From contig JAUHWH010000002.1 in assembly GCA_030424715.1 (NCBI GenBank), positions 62,001-126,000 on the forward strand: a stretch of 64,000 bases of DNA. The letters are read 5' to 3'. The position numbers and the translations under genes were made by a program. The first letter of the stretch is position 1. Each line of letters opens with the position of its first letter. Positions 8,282 to 16,226 of the stretch are shown here, piece after piece. Under the pieces are notes generated by a model, which was not told where the DNA came from, did not search any database, and was given only the letters and a program-made list of their open reading frames with translations. The DNA comes from Bdellovibrionia bacterium. Its GTDB lineage: Bacteria; Bdellovibrionota; Bdellovibrionia; Bdellovibrionales; JAGQZY01.

Positions 8282-8689
8282 ATGATTAGTCTTGAAGCGA
8301 TCTCAAGCATTTACGACCAATATCAGATTTGGATCAACGTTTTTGTTGTTGCCTCTTTAGTGTTCCCTATACTTGCCATCCTTTCAATCGTTCTTTTTGC
8401 CCCAGTGGACTTCTGGCTTCACAGTGCCAAGAGAGCTCGGTTCCCGTTGATCCAGTTTATCAGAAATATTGTGGCCCTCCCGGTCATCTTAACCGGCATT
8501 GTCCTATGTTTTTTGCCCGGCCAAGGCCTGCTTCTCGTTCTCGTGGGCTTTGCGATTAGTGATCTGCCCTTAAAGAGTAAAATGACAAACAGACTTTTGC
8601 GTAACAAACAATTGAGAGTGTCCATCGATCGACTGCGAACGTTGGCCAACAAAAAAAAGTTCCTGTGGCCTGACGATTTTAAGTCCTGA
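8282..8689 (+). CDS. PGPGW-like transmembrane protein
   Basis: A 135-residue protein with two to three membrane segments. Its second hydrophobic stretch carries CFLPGQGLLLVLVGFAI, which resembles the proline-glycine motif of the PGPGW membrane family, with PGQG in place of PGPGW. A basic C-terminal tail (about 95-135) should face the cytoplasm. It is divergent from clsB and could share its promoter region. Biochemical role unknown. Confidence 0.72.
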   Translation: MISLEAISSIYDQYQIWINVFVVASLVFPILAILSIVLFAPVDFWLHSAKRARFPLIQFIRNIVALPVILTGIVLCFLPGQGLLLVLVGFAISDLPLKSKMTNRLLRNKQLRVSIDRLRTLANKKKFLWPDDFKS

Positions 8690-8696
8690 TCTTGTT

Positions 8697-9278
8697 TCAA
8701 ACACCCTGAACTTCAATCACTCCACAGGCGATTCTTCGGCCAGCATCTCCGGAGGGCTGACTTTTTAAATCGTCTCGCCCCTCGTGGACGACGACCGCCT
8801 TCTGAATTATAGACATCTGGCCTTCGCCAGCCCGCTCGAGGGATCCTTTGGGCATCACGAGACTGACCACCGCGCGCCCCGTTGAGTCTGCTGTTATATT
8901 TCCAAGATCTCCAACGTGTCGTTTTGAAGAATCAATCCCGCCATGTTTATGGCCTCGAGGAGAAAAATGTCCGCCAGCGGACTTACCGTCTGGCGAGGAA
9001 CAGTCACCAGTCTCATGAATGTGAAATCCATGAACACTGTTAGGCTTCAAATTCTCGACAAAACCGGTGACGTTAACATTGTCGCCAACTTCCTTGAAAA
9101 CAATTTTGCCAGTGGTCTCCTGCCCACTCTTCCCTTGCAGGCGCGCAATAACGGGATTTGGGTCAGGGCGTCTGGAGGCCGCCTGCACCTCTGAGGGCAT
9201 CAAACCACCAATTAAAAAAGTGAGACCCACCAAATTTTGTATCTGTCGTTTCTTCGAATTGATATTGAATATATTCAT
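8697..9278 (-). CDS. sodC: Periplasmic Cu/Zn superoxide dismutase
   Basis: A 193-residue SodC. An N-terminal signal peptide ending near VQA precedes the mature domain. Metal ligands are visible in order: HGFHIHETGDC (copper histidines and disulfide Cys), GGHFSPRGHKHG (bridging and zinc histidines), RHVGDLGN (zinc Asp region), VVHEGRDD (copper His), and the closing GDAGRRIACGVI with the second disulfide Cys. It dismutates superoxide in the periplasm. Its start overlaps the PRC-barrel gene by 4 nt, so the two are cotranscribed. No lipobox is seen. Confidence 0.95.
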   Translation of the reverse strand: MNIFNINSKKRQIQNLVGLTFLIGGLMPSEVQAASRRPDPNPVIARLQGKSGQETTGKIVFKEVGDNVNVTGFVENLKPNSVHGFHIHETGDCSSPDGKSAGGHFSPRGHKHGGIDSSKRHVGDLGNITADSTGRAVVSLVMPKGSLERAGEGQMSIIQKAVVVHEGRDDLKSQPSGDAGRRIACGVIEVQGV

Positions 9279-10030
9279 CGTTTTTCAGTCTCCCAATACT
9301 TCGGACGTCCGTGGTAGTCGTAGAGTAGCATTTCATATTCCTTATTAATTGGTTCGGTTTCATTATAAGATGGAGAATTCTTTATCTCCTCTTTCGTCAT
9401 TGATACGGCGATCGAGCTGTCTGACCAGTTCACATCCTTGACCCATGAGGGAGCTACTAAAACGCTTTCGCTGGGTAACCATTTTCTGGTATCAATGACA
9501 AGGTATCGAATTGCCCATGTTTCATCGTCAAATATAAAGTCGGAAACTGAGCCAAATCGATCGTTTTCGGCATCAACTGCGTATCCGCAAGCTTCACTTA
9601 CTGACCTTAAATTTGGGTTCTTTTCCCACTGCGCATCTTTAATCTCTTCGACTTTGGTATTGAACAGTTCACGCGGATGCGGAGACATTCCCCAAAGGTG
9701 CATTCCCGTTGCGTAGTGGGGCCATCCAAAATGACTGTAGTAACTTTTCTCCCACTGCTTTGAGACCGGAACATTGGTCGCTAAGGCTGGCGAATTTTCA
9801 ATACTCTCCTTAGAAAGTTGCGTAGGGATTTCTGAAGAGCTCCAGTCCGGTTGGCCGAGACTGATGGGAGAGATCAAGACTCTCTGCCCGGTCAGCCATC
9901 CACCCGTATCGACGTCCAGAAACCTGACGGTCCACTTGTGGTCGTCAATGAGAGCGTCTTTGCAGCTACCAATGGTGCCATTCTTCGCAGAAAATGAATA
10001 GCCAATAATTGAATTGAGACTTCTAAGCAT
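9275..10030 (-). CDS. Tandem PRC-barrel domain protein
   Basis: A 251-residue cytosolic protein with two PRC-barrel repeats. The first (about 5-75) has GTIGSCKDALIDDHKWTVRFLDVDTGGWL; the second (about 145-215) has DRFGSVSDFIFDDETWAIRYL followed by VIDTRKWL. Similar tandem proteins are common next to stress genes in proteobacteria, but their ligand is unknown. AAAGGAG upstream supports the start at 10030. sodC follows with a 4-nt overlap. Confidence 0.85.
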   Translation of the reverse strand: MLRSLNSIIGYSFSAKNGTIGSCKDALIDDHKWTVRFLDVDTGGWLTGQRVLISPISLGQPDWSSSEIPTQLSKESIENSPALATNVPVSKQWEKSYYSHFGWPHYATGMHLWGMSPHPRELFNTKVEEIKDAQWEKNPNLRSVSEACGYAVDAENDRFGSVSDFIFDDETWAIRYLVIDTRKWLPSESVLVAPSWVKDVNWSDSSIAVSMTKEEIKNSPSYNETEPINKEYEMLLYDYHGRPKYWETEKR

Positions 10031-10470
10031 GTGGGCTCCTTTCCTAAAGACTCGAAATCCGAACACCACCAAAAAAATTGGTTACACATTTAGAGGCAGC
10101 AAGGCCTGACTCGTTCAGTTCGGCTTCAAATAAGTTCAGTAAAACAGCTTTTGAGACATAACCCCTCTTGATTACTTTTAGAAAATATTAAGAAATCTAT
10201 AAATCTCTCCCTCTTCACCCACCACGGCTCTTAGAAGCCATAAACACCGTGAATTAGGACTGTGGATGGATCCGTTAAGAAAACTTCACGAAAAATAGAC
10301 TGCGAATAGAAGAGAGGGTGGCGCAAAGAGAGTAATCTGGGAGGCGAAATTGGGCATTTGCAGTTGGCAGCGATGAACTGCTTTTTTGGTGCTCGCCTTT
10401 GTGTTTTCGAAGCTTTTGGATGATTGGTTTAGCCAGGGGCATCTCGGAGCACTCAACTCAAGGAGTAATG
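10031..10470. other. Divergent intergenic region, PRC-barrel/Hsp20
   Basis: A 440-nt spacer between divergent genes. I checked a TTGGCA...TGCTTT pair near 10365-10388 as a sigma-54 promoter, but the GG-to-GC spacing is two bases too long. No clear promoter, hairpin or small ORF is seen. Confidence 0.45.
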
Positions 10471-10923
10471 ATGCGAGATATTTTTGCTTTAGACTTTCCT
10501 AACCCCACCCGAGCCCCCCACTGGTCGGATCATTATACCGGCTTACTGGGCCCGAACGATGCCTTCAGGACTTTTTACCCCGTCGCCAATATTTTTAGTT
10601 TGGGGGACTATTATTTGTTTTCCATGGATATTCCGGGAATGAGAGAAGAGGACATTGAGATCTCCGTCGACAGTACCTTTTTGAGGGTGCAGGGTAAAAG
10701 ATCCTTCAGGTCCCATTCCAAGAACGAGACCGATCATGAATCCCACGAAGAATCTTTTCGCGAATTTTCTCGTAGCTTCAGCCTGCCTGAGCACGTCGAT
10801 CGAGAAGCTTTTGAAGCAGAATATGATCGAGGGGTCCTAAAAATCATGATGCCTAAAACTCCGAAGAGTGCTCGCCCCAAAAACATCACCTTGAAATCAA
10901 ACAGCAATGAAACTCAAACCTAA
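10471..10923 (+). CDS. Hsp20-family small heat-shock protein
   Basis: A 150-residue alpha-crystallin-domain chaperone. The domain (about 35-140) begins YPVANIFSLGDYYLFSMDIPG and ends with the strand 9 signature YDRGVLKIMMPK; the dimer-loop region is rich in Ser, Glu and His. Such proteins hold unfolding proteins for refolding by ATP-driven chaperones. Two adjacent ATGs occur at 10468 and 10471; AGGAG at 10461-10465 fits the second better. The DoxX-like gene follows 10 nt later. Confidence 0.9.
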   Translation: MRDIFALDFPNPTRAPHWSDHYTGLLGPNDAFRTFYPVANIFSLGDYYLFSMDIPGMREEDIEISVDSTFLRVQGKRSFRSHSKNETDHESHEESFREFSRSFSLPEHVDREAFEAEYDRGVLKIMMPKTPKSARPKNITLKSNSNETQT

Positions 10924-10933
10924 GGAGATCAAC

Positions 10934-11371
10934 ATGAAAACCTTTTTGCGAATACTACTAGGCCTATTTTTAATAGTAATGGGGGCAAACAAATTTTTAG
11001 GCTTTATGGCACCACCTCAGCTGCCACCGGCGGCTGCCGAATTCATGGCAGCACTGGCGAACACGAATTATATGCTCTCAATGGTTGGAGCTATGGAAAT
11101 TTTGTGTGGAACTCTTCTGCTGTCGGCCGCGACGGCTCCTTTGGCGATCCTTTTGCTGGCTCCGATATCGATTAATATCTTTGCCTTTCACTTGTTTCTA
11201 GCCCCCGGAAGCATATCAGGAGGCGCTTTCGTATTACTGGCCAATATTGCGTTAGGGGTTCTCTACTTCTCCTACTTTCGATCAATTTTCGCAAATTTAT
11301 TTACCGAAAAGGTTATGATCACGAGAAAAGACCGACCCAACCCTGTCCCGGTGACGATCGTTAATAGATAA
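10934..11371 (+). CDS. DoxX-like membrane protein
   Basis: A 145-residue protein with four hydrophobic segments and the DoxX-type first helix LRILLGLFLIVMGANKFLGF. The conserved glycines and Asn/Lys in GANKF and the GAMEILCG segment match DoxX/DoxD relatives. Some members join thiol stress responses. TAAGGAGA precedes the start at 10934. It sits in a rightward run hsp20-doxX-DUF2256. Confidence 0.8.
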   Translation: MKTFLRILLGLFLIVMGANKFLGFMAPPQLPPAAAEFMAALANTNYMLSMVGAMEILCGTLLLSAATAPLAILLLAPISINIFAFHLFLAPGSISGGAFVLLANIALGVLYFSYFRSIFANLFTEKVMITRKDRPNPVPVTIVNR

Positions 11372-11383
11372 ACGGAGAACTGA

Positions 11384-11542
11384 GTGAAACCTAAAGAGGT
11401 CAAGACATGTGCCCGCTGCGGGCTCCCCATGGAATACCGCAAAAAATGGCGGAACAATTGGGATGAGGTGAAATTCTGTAGCGAGCGATGTCGCCGGCAA
11501 AAGAATACCATTCCACCAAAACCAAAAAAGGCATCCCATTGA
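11384..11542 (+). CDS. DUF2256-family zinc-ribbon mini-protein
   Basis: A 52-residue protein starting at GTG with CGGAGA upstream. It has the complete DUF2256 pattern: CARCGLPMEYRKKWRNNWDE, then VKFCSERCRR. The two Cys pairs (CxxC and CxxxC) should bind one zinc. The basic Pro/Lys tail follows. Family function is unknown; members are small cytosolic proteins near redox or photolyase-type genes. Its stop codon lies in the loop of the terminator hairpin downstream. Confidence 0.85.
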   Translation: MKPKEVKTCARCGLPMEYRKKWRNNWDEVKFCSERCRRQKNTIPPKPKKASH

Positions 11543-11552
11543 ATAGGATGCC
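11530..11552. terminator. Bidirectional terminator between DUF2256 and katG
   Basis: GGCATCC (11530-11536) and GGATGCC (11546-11552) form a perfect 7-bp stem with a 9-nt loop. The As before it make a T-run on the minus strand, so it should terminate katG well; on the plus strand the T-tract is weak (TTCTCT). The DUF2256 stop codon is inside the loop. Confidence 0.7.
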
Positions 11553-11578
11553 TTCTCTGTAATGGTGAAAAAATAGTT

Positions 11579-13834
11579 CTATTCTTTGGCGAGGTCGTAG
11601 CGATCCAAGCGCATCACTTTGACCCAGGCATTCACAAAGTCTTTTACAAACTTGGCCTTGGCATCGTCCATCGCATAAACCTCGGCGACGGCGCGAAGCT
11701 CAGAGTTGGAGCCAAAGATGAGGTCAACCGGAGTCGCCGTGTACTTCACTTTACCAGTTTTGCGATCCACACCTTCGTAAAGCTTAGAATCCTTGGTCTT
11801 TCTCCACTGGGTCGACATATCCAGTAGATTGACAAAGAAATCATTGGAGAGAGTGCCAGGCTTGTCGGTGAAAACACCATGGCTTTCGCCCTTATGATTG
11901 GCTCCCAACACCCGTAGTCCACCGATAAGGACAGTCATTTCGGGAATGGTTAAAGACAACTGGTCGGCTTTATCAACCATCATTTCGAGCGGCGGACGAT
12001 AAGCAGAACTCTTTTTATAATAGTTGCGAAACGCGTCGGCTGAAGGCTCCAGTAGAGCAAAAGCATCAACATCGGTTTGATCTTGGCTAGCATCTCCTCG
12101 ACCAGTCGCAACAGGCACTTCGATAGACACCCCTCCTTGCTTGGCCGCTTTCTCGATAGCCGCGGCGCCTGCAGTAACGATCATGTCGGCCATGCTCACT
12201 TTTGAACTTCTCCAAAACGAGTCATTGTAGTCGGCGCGGATTGCCTCTAATTTCTTAAGCACTTTAGCAACTTCTTTTGGGTTATTCACAGCCCAAGACT
12301 TTTGCGGTTCAAGACGAAGGCGCCCGCCATTGGCTCCCCCTCGCATATCGGAAGCGCGAAAAGTAGATGCTGATGCCCAAGCCACTCGAACCAACTCTGC
12401 CACGGTCAAACCAGATTCTAGGATTTTTTCTTTCAAACCGCTGGTGGAACCAATCTTGTTGTCGTCACTCATTGGGATTGGATCTTGCCAAATAAGTTCT
12501 TCACTAGGGACAAGGTTCCCCAGGTATCGAGTGCTAGGACCCATGTCACGATGGGTCAGTTTGTACCAAGCCTTGGCAAAGGCCAGACGATACTCCTCTG
12601 GGTTCTTGAGAAATCGCTCAGCAATTTTTTTGTAAGCAGGATCAAACTTCAAGGCTAAGTCAGCCGTTGTCATGACGGGCGAATTCATTTTACCTTTGAC
12701 GTGGGCATCAGGCACCGTTTTACGAAGGGCCTTGCCTTTTGGCTTCCATTGAATAGCGCCACCGGGGCTGCGAGTTTGAACCCATTCATTGTTAAGCAGA
12801 TTTGAGAGATACAAGGTCGTCCACTTCGTCGGAGCCTGAGTCCAAGCCCCTTCCAGACCACTGGTTACTGTATCCTCAGAGTGTCCCTTGCCGCACTTGT
12901 TTTTCCAACCGAGGCCTTGCTGTTCGATGGACGCACCACCAGGCTCGGGACCCAGGCATTTTTTGGCTCGATGGGCACCATGCATTTTTCCAAACGTATG
13001 ACCACCAGCAATCAAGGCCACCGTTTCTTCATCACTCATTGCCATCCTACTAAAAGCTGTTCGGATGTTTCTGGCAGAACCTTTGGGATCTGGCTTTCCT
13101 TTCGGCCCCTCCGGGTTCACGTAAATGAGACCCATATGGGTGGCCCCAAGAGGACGCTTGAGTTCGCCTTTGCGATCTTCACGATCACTGGCTAACATTT
13201 CAAGTTCAGGTCCCCAATAAACCAGGTCTGGTTCCCAATCGTCTGGGCGTCCACCGGCAAATCCATAGGTTTTGAAACCCATGTTCTCCATACCGACAGT
13301 ACCAGCAAGAACCATAAGGTCTCCCCATGAAAGCGCGCGACCATATTTCTTTTTCAAAGGCCAGAGCAGTCTTTTTGCTTTGTCGAGATTTCCATTGTCA
13401 GGCCATGAGTTGAGGGGATCAAAACGCATCTGTGCACCCTCGGCCCCACCCCGTCCATCCAGGGTTCGATAGGTTCCAGCCGCATGCCATGAAAGACGAA
13501 TGAAAAATGGTCCGTAGTTGCCAAAGTCAGCAGGCCACCAGTCTTGCGAATTGGTCAGCAGATCATTGAGATCCTTTTTGACCTGCTTCATGTCCAGTTT
13601 GCTAAACTCTTTGGCGTAATCAAAGTTCTCACCGTAGGGGTTTGAGCGTCCGTCGTGATCACGCAGCGTCGACAGATCCAGTTGGTCGGGCCACCAAAAG
13701 CTGTTGGACTTCGGAGCTCTGTTTTTTGATTTTTTATGATAACTATGGTGTTGCGCTTGGGCATCTTTGGGTAATGCAAATAATGCGACTACCGCCACGA
13801 CAGCCAACTTTAAAAGAACTGATCGATTTGTCAC
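11579..13834 (-). CDS. katG: Exported catalase-peroxidase
   Basis: A 751-residue bifunctional catalase-peroxidase with both halves of the duplicated fold. The active N-terminal half has the distal Arg-Trp-His in [11 protein letters not shown], the crosslink Tyr in [10 protein letters not shown], and the proximal His in [12 protein letters not shown]. The second half begins near [17 protein letters not shown] and is degenerate, as in the family. Unlike most KatG it starts with a signal peptide ([22 protein letters not shown]), so it should act in the periplasm. The start is GTG at 13834 with AAGGAG at 13842-13847. Confidence 0.95.
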   Translation of the reverse strand: MTNRSVLLKLAVVAVVALFALPKDAQAQHHSYHKKSKNRAPKSNSFWWPDQLDLSTLRDHDGRSNPYGENFDYAKEFSKLDMKQVKKDLNDLLTNSQDWWPADFGNYGPFFIRLSWHAAGTYRTLDGRGGAEGAQMRFDPLNSWPDNGNLDKAKRLLWPLKKKYGRALSWGDLMVLAGTVGMENMGFKTYGFAGGRPDDWEPDLVYWGPELEMLASDREDRKGELKRPLGATHMGLIYVNPEGPKGKPDPKGSARNIRTAFSRMAMSDEETVALIAGGHTFGKMHGAHRAKKCLGPEPGGASIEQQGLGWKNKCGKGHSEDTVTSGLEGAWTQAPTKWTTLYLSNLLNNEWVQTRSPGGAIQWKPKGKALRKTVPDAHVKGKMNSPVMTTADLALKFDPAYKKIAERFLKNPEEYRLAFAKAWYKLTHRDMGPSTRYLGNLVPSEELIWQDPIPMSDDNKIGSTSGLKEKILESGLTVAELVRVAWASASTFRASDMRGGANGGRLRLEPQKSWAVNNPKEVAKVLKKLEAIRADYNDSFWRSSKVSMADMIVTAGAAAIEKAAKQGGVSIEVPVATGRGDASQDQTDVDAFALLEPSADAFRNYYKKSSAYRPPLEMMVDKADQLSLTIPEMTVLIGGLRVLGANHKGESHGVFTDKPGTLSNDFFVNLLDMSTQWRKTKDSKLYEGVDRKTGKVKYTATPVDLIFGSNSELRAVAEVYAMDDAKAKFVKDFVNAWVKVMRLDRYDLAKE

Positions 13835-13927
13835 AGAAGGACTCCTTGTAGATGTTTTGTAAGACCCCGAAGGGTATCTTAAAGTGTTGTGTGAACCAAG
13901 AGTAATCCAAAACAGATTAATATCTAA

Positions 13928-13965
13928 ATATGAGATTTCTATGGGCTGATAGTTTTACACTATCA
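13928..13965. promoter_or_regulatory. OxyR-like binding site upstream of katG
   Basis: Four quarter-sites resemble the OxyR pattern of alternating ATAG and CTAT spaced by 7: ATAT (13928-13931), CTAT (13939-13942), ATAG (13949-13952) and CTAT (13960-13963). The middle spacing is 6 instead of 7 and one quarter-site is imperfect. The right half is a 19-nt palindrome with 7-bp arms (13947-13965). It lies about 95-130 bp upstream of the katG start. No oxyR gene is in the window. Confidence 0.4.
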
Positions 13966-14020
13966 ACAAGAAGCCCTGTATTTGTGCAAGAGTACCGCAC
14001 ATGGAGACGCCCCGGGGCAA

Positions 14021-14055
14021 TGGTCTTAGAGCAGAGACCAGGGTCTTGGTCTCTG
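14021..14055. other. Competing stem-loops between hpf and katG
   Basis: CAGAGACCA (14032-14040) pairs perfectly with TGGTCTCTG (14047-14055) around a 6-nt loop. Its AGACCA can instead pair with TGGTCT at 14021-14026, so the two stems are mutually exclusive. Neither strand has a T-tract after the stem, so it is not a simple terminator. It could process or attenuate a transcript reading from hpf into katG. Confidence 0.5.
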
Positions 14056-14090
14056 TGGTGTGCTAAAAAAATGGCCTTGTTGTTTTCTAG

Positions 14091-14402
14091 TTATATCAGG
14101 TTTTGCTCTTTCTTGGCTTTCACTTGGGTGAGAATAGCCTGCTGAGCTTCTTTAATAACTCGATACATATCGTTGCCCTCTTTTTCCGTTCGGACATCTT
14201 GATGATTGGGCAACCGCAATTCCATTTGAACACCCTGGGTCGGAACACCAGCGCTTTGAATCGAGTTAATCACTTTCAAGTTGACATGGAGAGTCGTCGC
14301 CGTTGGAGCGAACTCTAAAATTTTTTTTGCTTTTTCAAAAACGTCACCCTCAATGGCCTCTGTGCGCTCTAAGTCGCCCCACTCAATCTGAACTTTATCC
14401 AT
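14091..14402 (-). CDS. HPF/RaiA-family ribosome-associated protein
   Basis: A 103-residue protein of the short HPF/RaiA (sigma-54 modulation) type. Recognisable features are the N-terminal VQIEWGDLER, the strand TTLHVNLKVI, the strand VQMELRLPNHQDVRTEKEG and the final helix MYRVIKEAQQAILTQVKAKK. Such proteins bind the small ribosomal subunit and promote inactive ribosomes in stress or stationary phase. Helix and strand order fit, but motif conservation is modest. AAGAGGAG precedes the start. It lies upstream of katG on the same strand. Confidence 0.8.
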   Translation of the reverse strand: MDKVQIEWGDLERTEAIEGDVFEKAKKILEFAPTATTLHVNLKVINSIQSAGVPTQGVQMELRLPNHQDVRTEKEGNDMYRVIKEAQQAILTQVKAKKEQNLI

Positions 14403-14611
14403 TATAAACTCCTCTTAAAATTCAATGAAATCTACCACACCAGACCTTTGGGGAATAGGCTCGACGTATAATCTTATTGCGCATTGAAGCTCGCCGAAGC
14501 CTCTTAAGGCGCCATATATGACCCGGCTCACCTACTACCGTAACTAGACTAAGGCCTTGTTTTTAATTCCATGGCTTAGACATCTGCATTTTTCCAAAGT
14601 ACTTCTAAGTT

Positions 14612-15277
14612 ATGAAAAATCGACTTTTTTTACCTTTCTTGATGCTGTTTGTCTTTAACACCAGTCACTCCCAAGCCCTTGTCACAGAGGACTGCTCAAC
14701 ACCAATCCCGGAGCGTTCCATTGTCATGATCAACGAACTGGGGCTGCAAGACATATGGTCTTCCGAGCAAGCCCAGGACCTTAGCTTTTGCATCAGTCCT
14801 ATTTTTCGGACCGCCTACGACATTGTTGCCTTAGCGGCACGAGAAGCGGCCGCCGAATGGATGCTCCACGGTAATTTTGACTTCAAACTAGCAGACGACC
14901 TGAGTTGCGACCGCAAGGATCGTAAGGTATTTTTTGAAATTGTACCTACGGCGAGACAGGCAAAGTTCAAAGCTCGAGCTTTTTTCCCCAGTAGCAGCCG
15001 GCGTAAAATTCAAATCAATCGACGCTTTGCCAAAGGCACTGAAGTAGAGATGAAAAGACTACTCCTCCATGAGCTAGGTCATGTTTTAGGCATTCGGCAC
15101 GAGCACATCCATCCCGATGCCGGAGGGGACTGCTTGGAGTTAGAGCCTTTCGAGACCGTCACGAGCTACGACCCACAATCGGTGATGCATTACCCAACCT
15201 GTGGCCCAAAGAAGTTAAAAAACTTTGTGCTCTCTGATGGTGACAAAGAAGGAATCGGTATTCTCTACCCGTTTTAA
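14612..15277 (+). CDS. Secreted metzincin metalloprotease
   Basis: A 221-residue zinc protease with an N-terminal signal peptide. The metzincin zinc motif HELGHVLGIRHEH is at about 153-165, with the Glu after the third His as in astacins, and the Met-turn SVMHYP is about 30 residues later. Four to six cysteines in the mature part could form disulfides. It may be a matrixin/astacin-like protein acting on extracellular substrates. It is a lone gene with no inhibitor or secretion partner nearby. Confidence 0.88.
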   Translation: MKNRLFLPFLMLFVFNTSHSQALVTEDCSTPIPERSIVMINELGLQDIWSSEQAQDLSFCISPIFRTAYDIVALAAREAAAEWMLHGNFDFKLADDLSCDRKDRKVFFEIVPTARQAKFKARAFFPSSSRRKIQINRRFAKGTEVEMKRLLLHELGHVLGIRHEHIHPDAGGDCLELEPFETVTSYDPQSVMHYPTCGPKKLKNFVLSDGDKEGIGILYPF

Positions 15278-15360
15278 CTTTTGTACACTTGGTGTGTTGT
15301 GCTCTAAAGAGGCCGTTAGGCCGCGTTTTCAAACCTAGTAGCCCCTTTCTTTTTGACCGT

Positions 15361-15398
15361 ACTTCTTCCATGAGACGCACTAGTAAAAAAAGGCCAGC
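15361..15398. repeat. 38-nt intergenic repeat, copy 1
   Basis: 35 of 38 bases match 18718-18755, in the same orientation. It includes ACTAGT followed by seven As. Both copies lie just beyond the 3' end of a leftward gene for a small secreted protein, so the A-run serves as the T-tract on the minus strand. Confidence 0.75.
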
Positions 15399-15431
15399 TG
15401 CTCTTGGGCTCGCTGAGTACAACATGCAAAA

Positions 15432-15812
15432 TCAGTCGCGCGATTTCCAGACCTGCTCGATTGTTGATTGCAAAACCTTACGGGGTGACTGGCCGTCCAC
15501 AAAAAGCACTTGTACTTTTTCGTACTCGTTGAAAGACAATTGCGGGTTGCTACTTTTCTTGTAGCCACAGGATTTATCCAAAAGCTTCCATGAATAGCCA
15601 CTATTTAAATAGTCTGCGACTTCGCCATAAGATTCATCAGAGAAATAGGTTCTGAAATTATCGTCTTCAAACTGCGGCCCAATGCATTTTGCCCGTAATT
15701 CGAAAACAGCACTCTTGATCTCAACGACAACCTGTTTGGTGTCTGAATCCAACTGTTTCCCGTTCGCATTCAACGACAAAACGAAAGCACCTAAAACAAA
15801 GAAAAACTTCAT
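15432..15812 (-). CDS. Small secreted hypothetical protein
   Basis: A 126-residue protein with a signal peptide (MKFFFVLGAFVLSLNANGKQ) and two cysteines in the mature part (RAKCIGPQ and DKSCGYKK), likely one disulfide. The rest is charged and soluble. No known domain is recognised. The gene stands alone; copy 1 of the 38-nt repeat lies at its 3' end. Confidence 0.65.
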   Translation of the reverse strand: MKFFFVLGAFVLSLNANGKQLDSDTKQVVVEIKSAVFELRAKCIGPQFEDDNFRTYFSDESYGEVADYLNSGYSWKLLDKSCGYKKSSNPQLSFNEYEKVQVLFVDGQSPRKVLQSTIEQVWKSRD

Positions 15813-15959
15813 ACTTCACCTCACTCTTACGATTAGGCTGCGTTCGTACCACATCAGTGGTGGGCCGCAATGAGAATTGTGTCTTTTCGCGATCTTTAAC
15901 CAAAATCTAACAGCAAAAGGGCTCTCGTAGTCGGACCGAACCTCCAGAAACACTTGTTC

Positions 15960-16214
15960 CTAAAAAAAATCAACCCGAATCTTGAACGGCTCCAGTTTTC
16001 GATCTTCTCTAAAAACTTCTGCCTTATGAGAGGAAGCTCGCACCGGGAAGTCCTTCGGCACATGGTCCAAAAAGGGATGGTATCGATGATACCTGTCAAA
16101 CCAGTAGAGCTTACTATCGAGCTCTTCAATCAACCCGTTGGTGGAGCCATGTTCTGTCAACAGGTCCGTGCCATCAGATAGAAAAAGGGCACTAAAAGAC
16201 AGGACTTCAGCCAT
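15960..16214 (-). CDS. Small hypothetical protein behind the O-antigen-ligase-like gene
   Basis: An 84-residue soluble ORF starting 12 nt after the stop of the ligase-like gene on the same strand. A hydrophobic-acidic N-terminus is followed by an aromatic/His-rich middle (LYWFDRYHRYHPFLDHV) and a basic tail. No ribosome-binding site is clear, and no family is recognised. Closeness to the upstream gene and protein-like composition are the only support. Confidence 0.4.
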   Translation of the reverse strand: MAEVLSFSALFLSDGTDLLTEHGSTNGLIEELDSKLYWFDRYHRYHPFLDHVPKDFPVRASSHKAEVFREDRKLEPFKIRVDFF

Positions 16215-16226
16215 CACTAGGGGGCA

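Noticed and set aside
10365-10388. TTGGCA...TGCTTT as a sigma-54 promoter for hsp20
   Set aside because: The spacing between GG and GC is 12 instead of 10, so it does not match the -24/-12 pattern.
15278-15345. GGCC-GTTA-GGCC stem after the metzincin gene as a terminator
   Set aside because: The stem is only 4 bp and is followed by GCGTTTTC rather than a proper T-tract.
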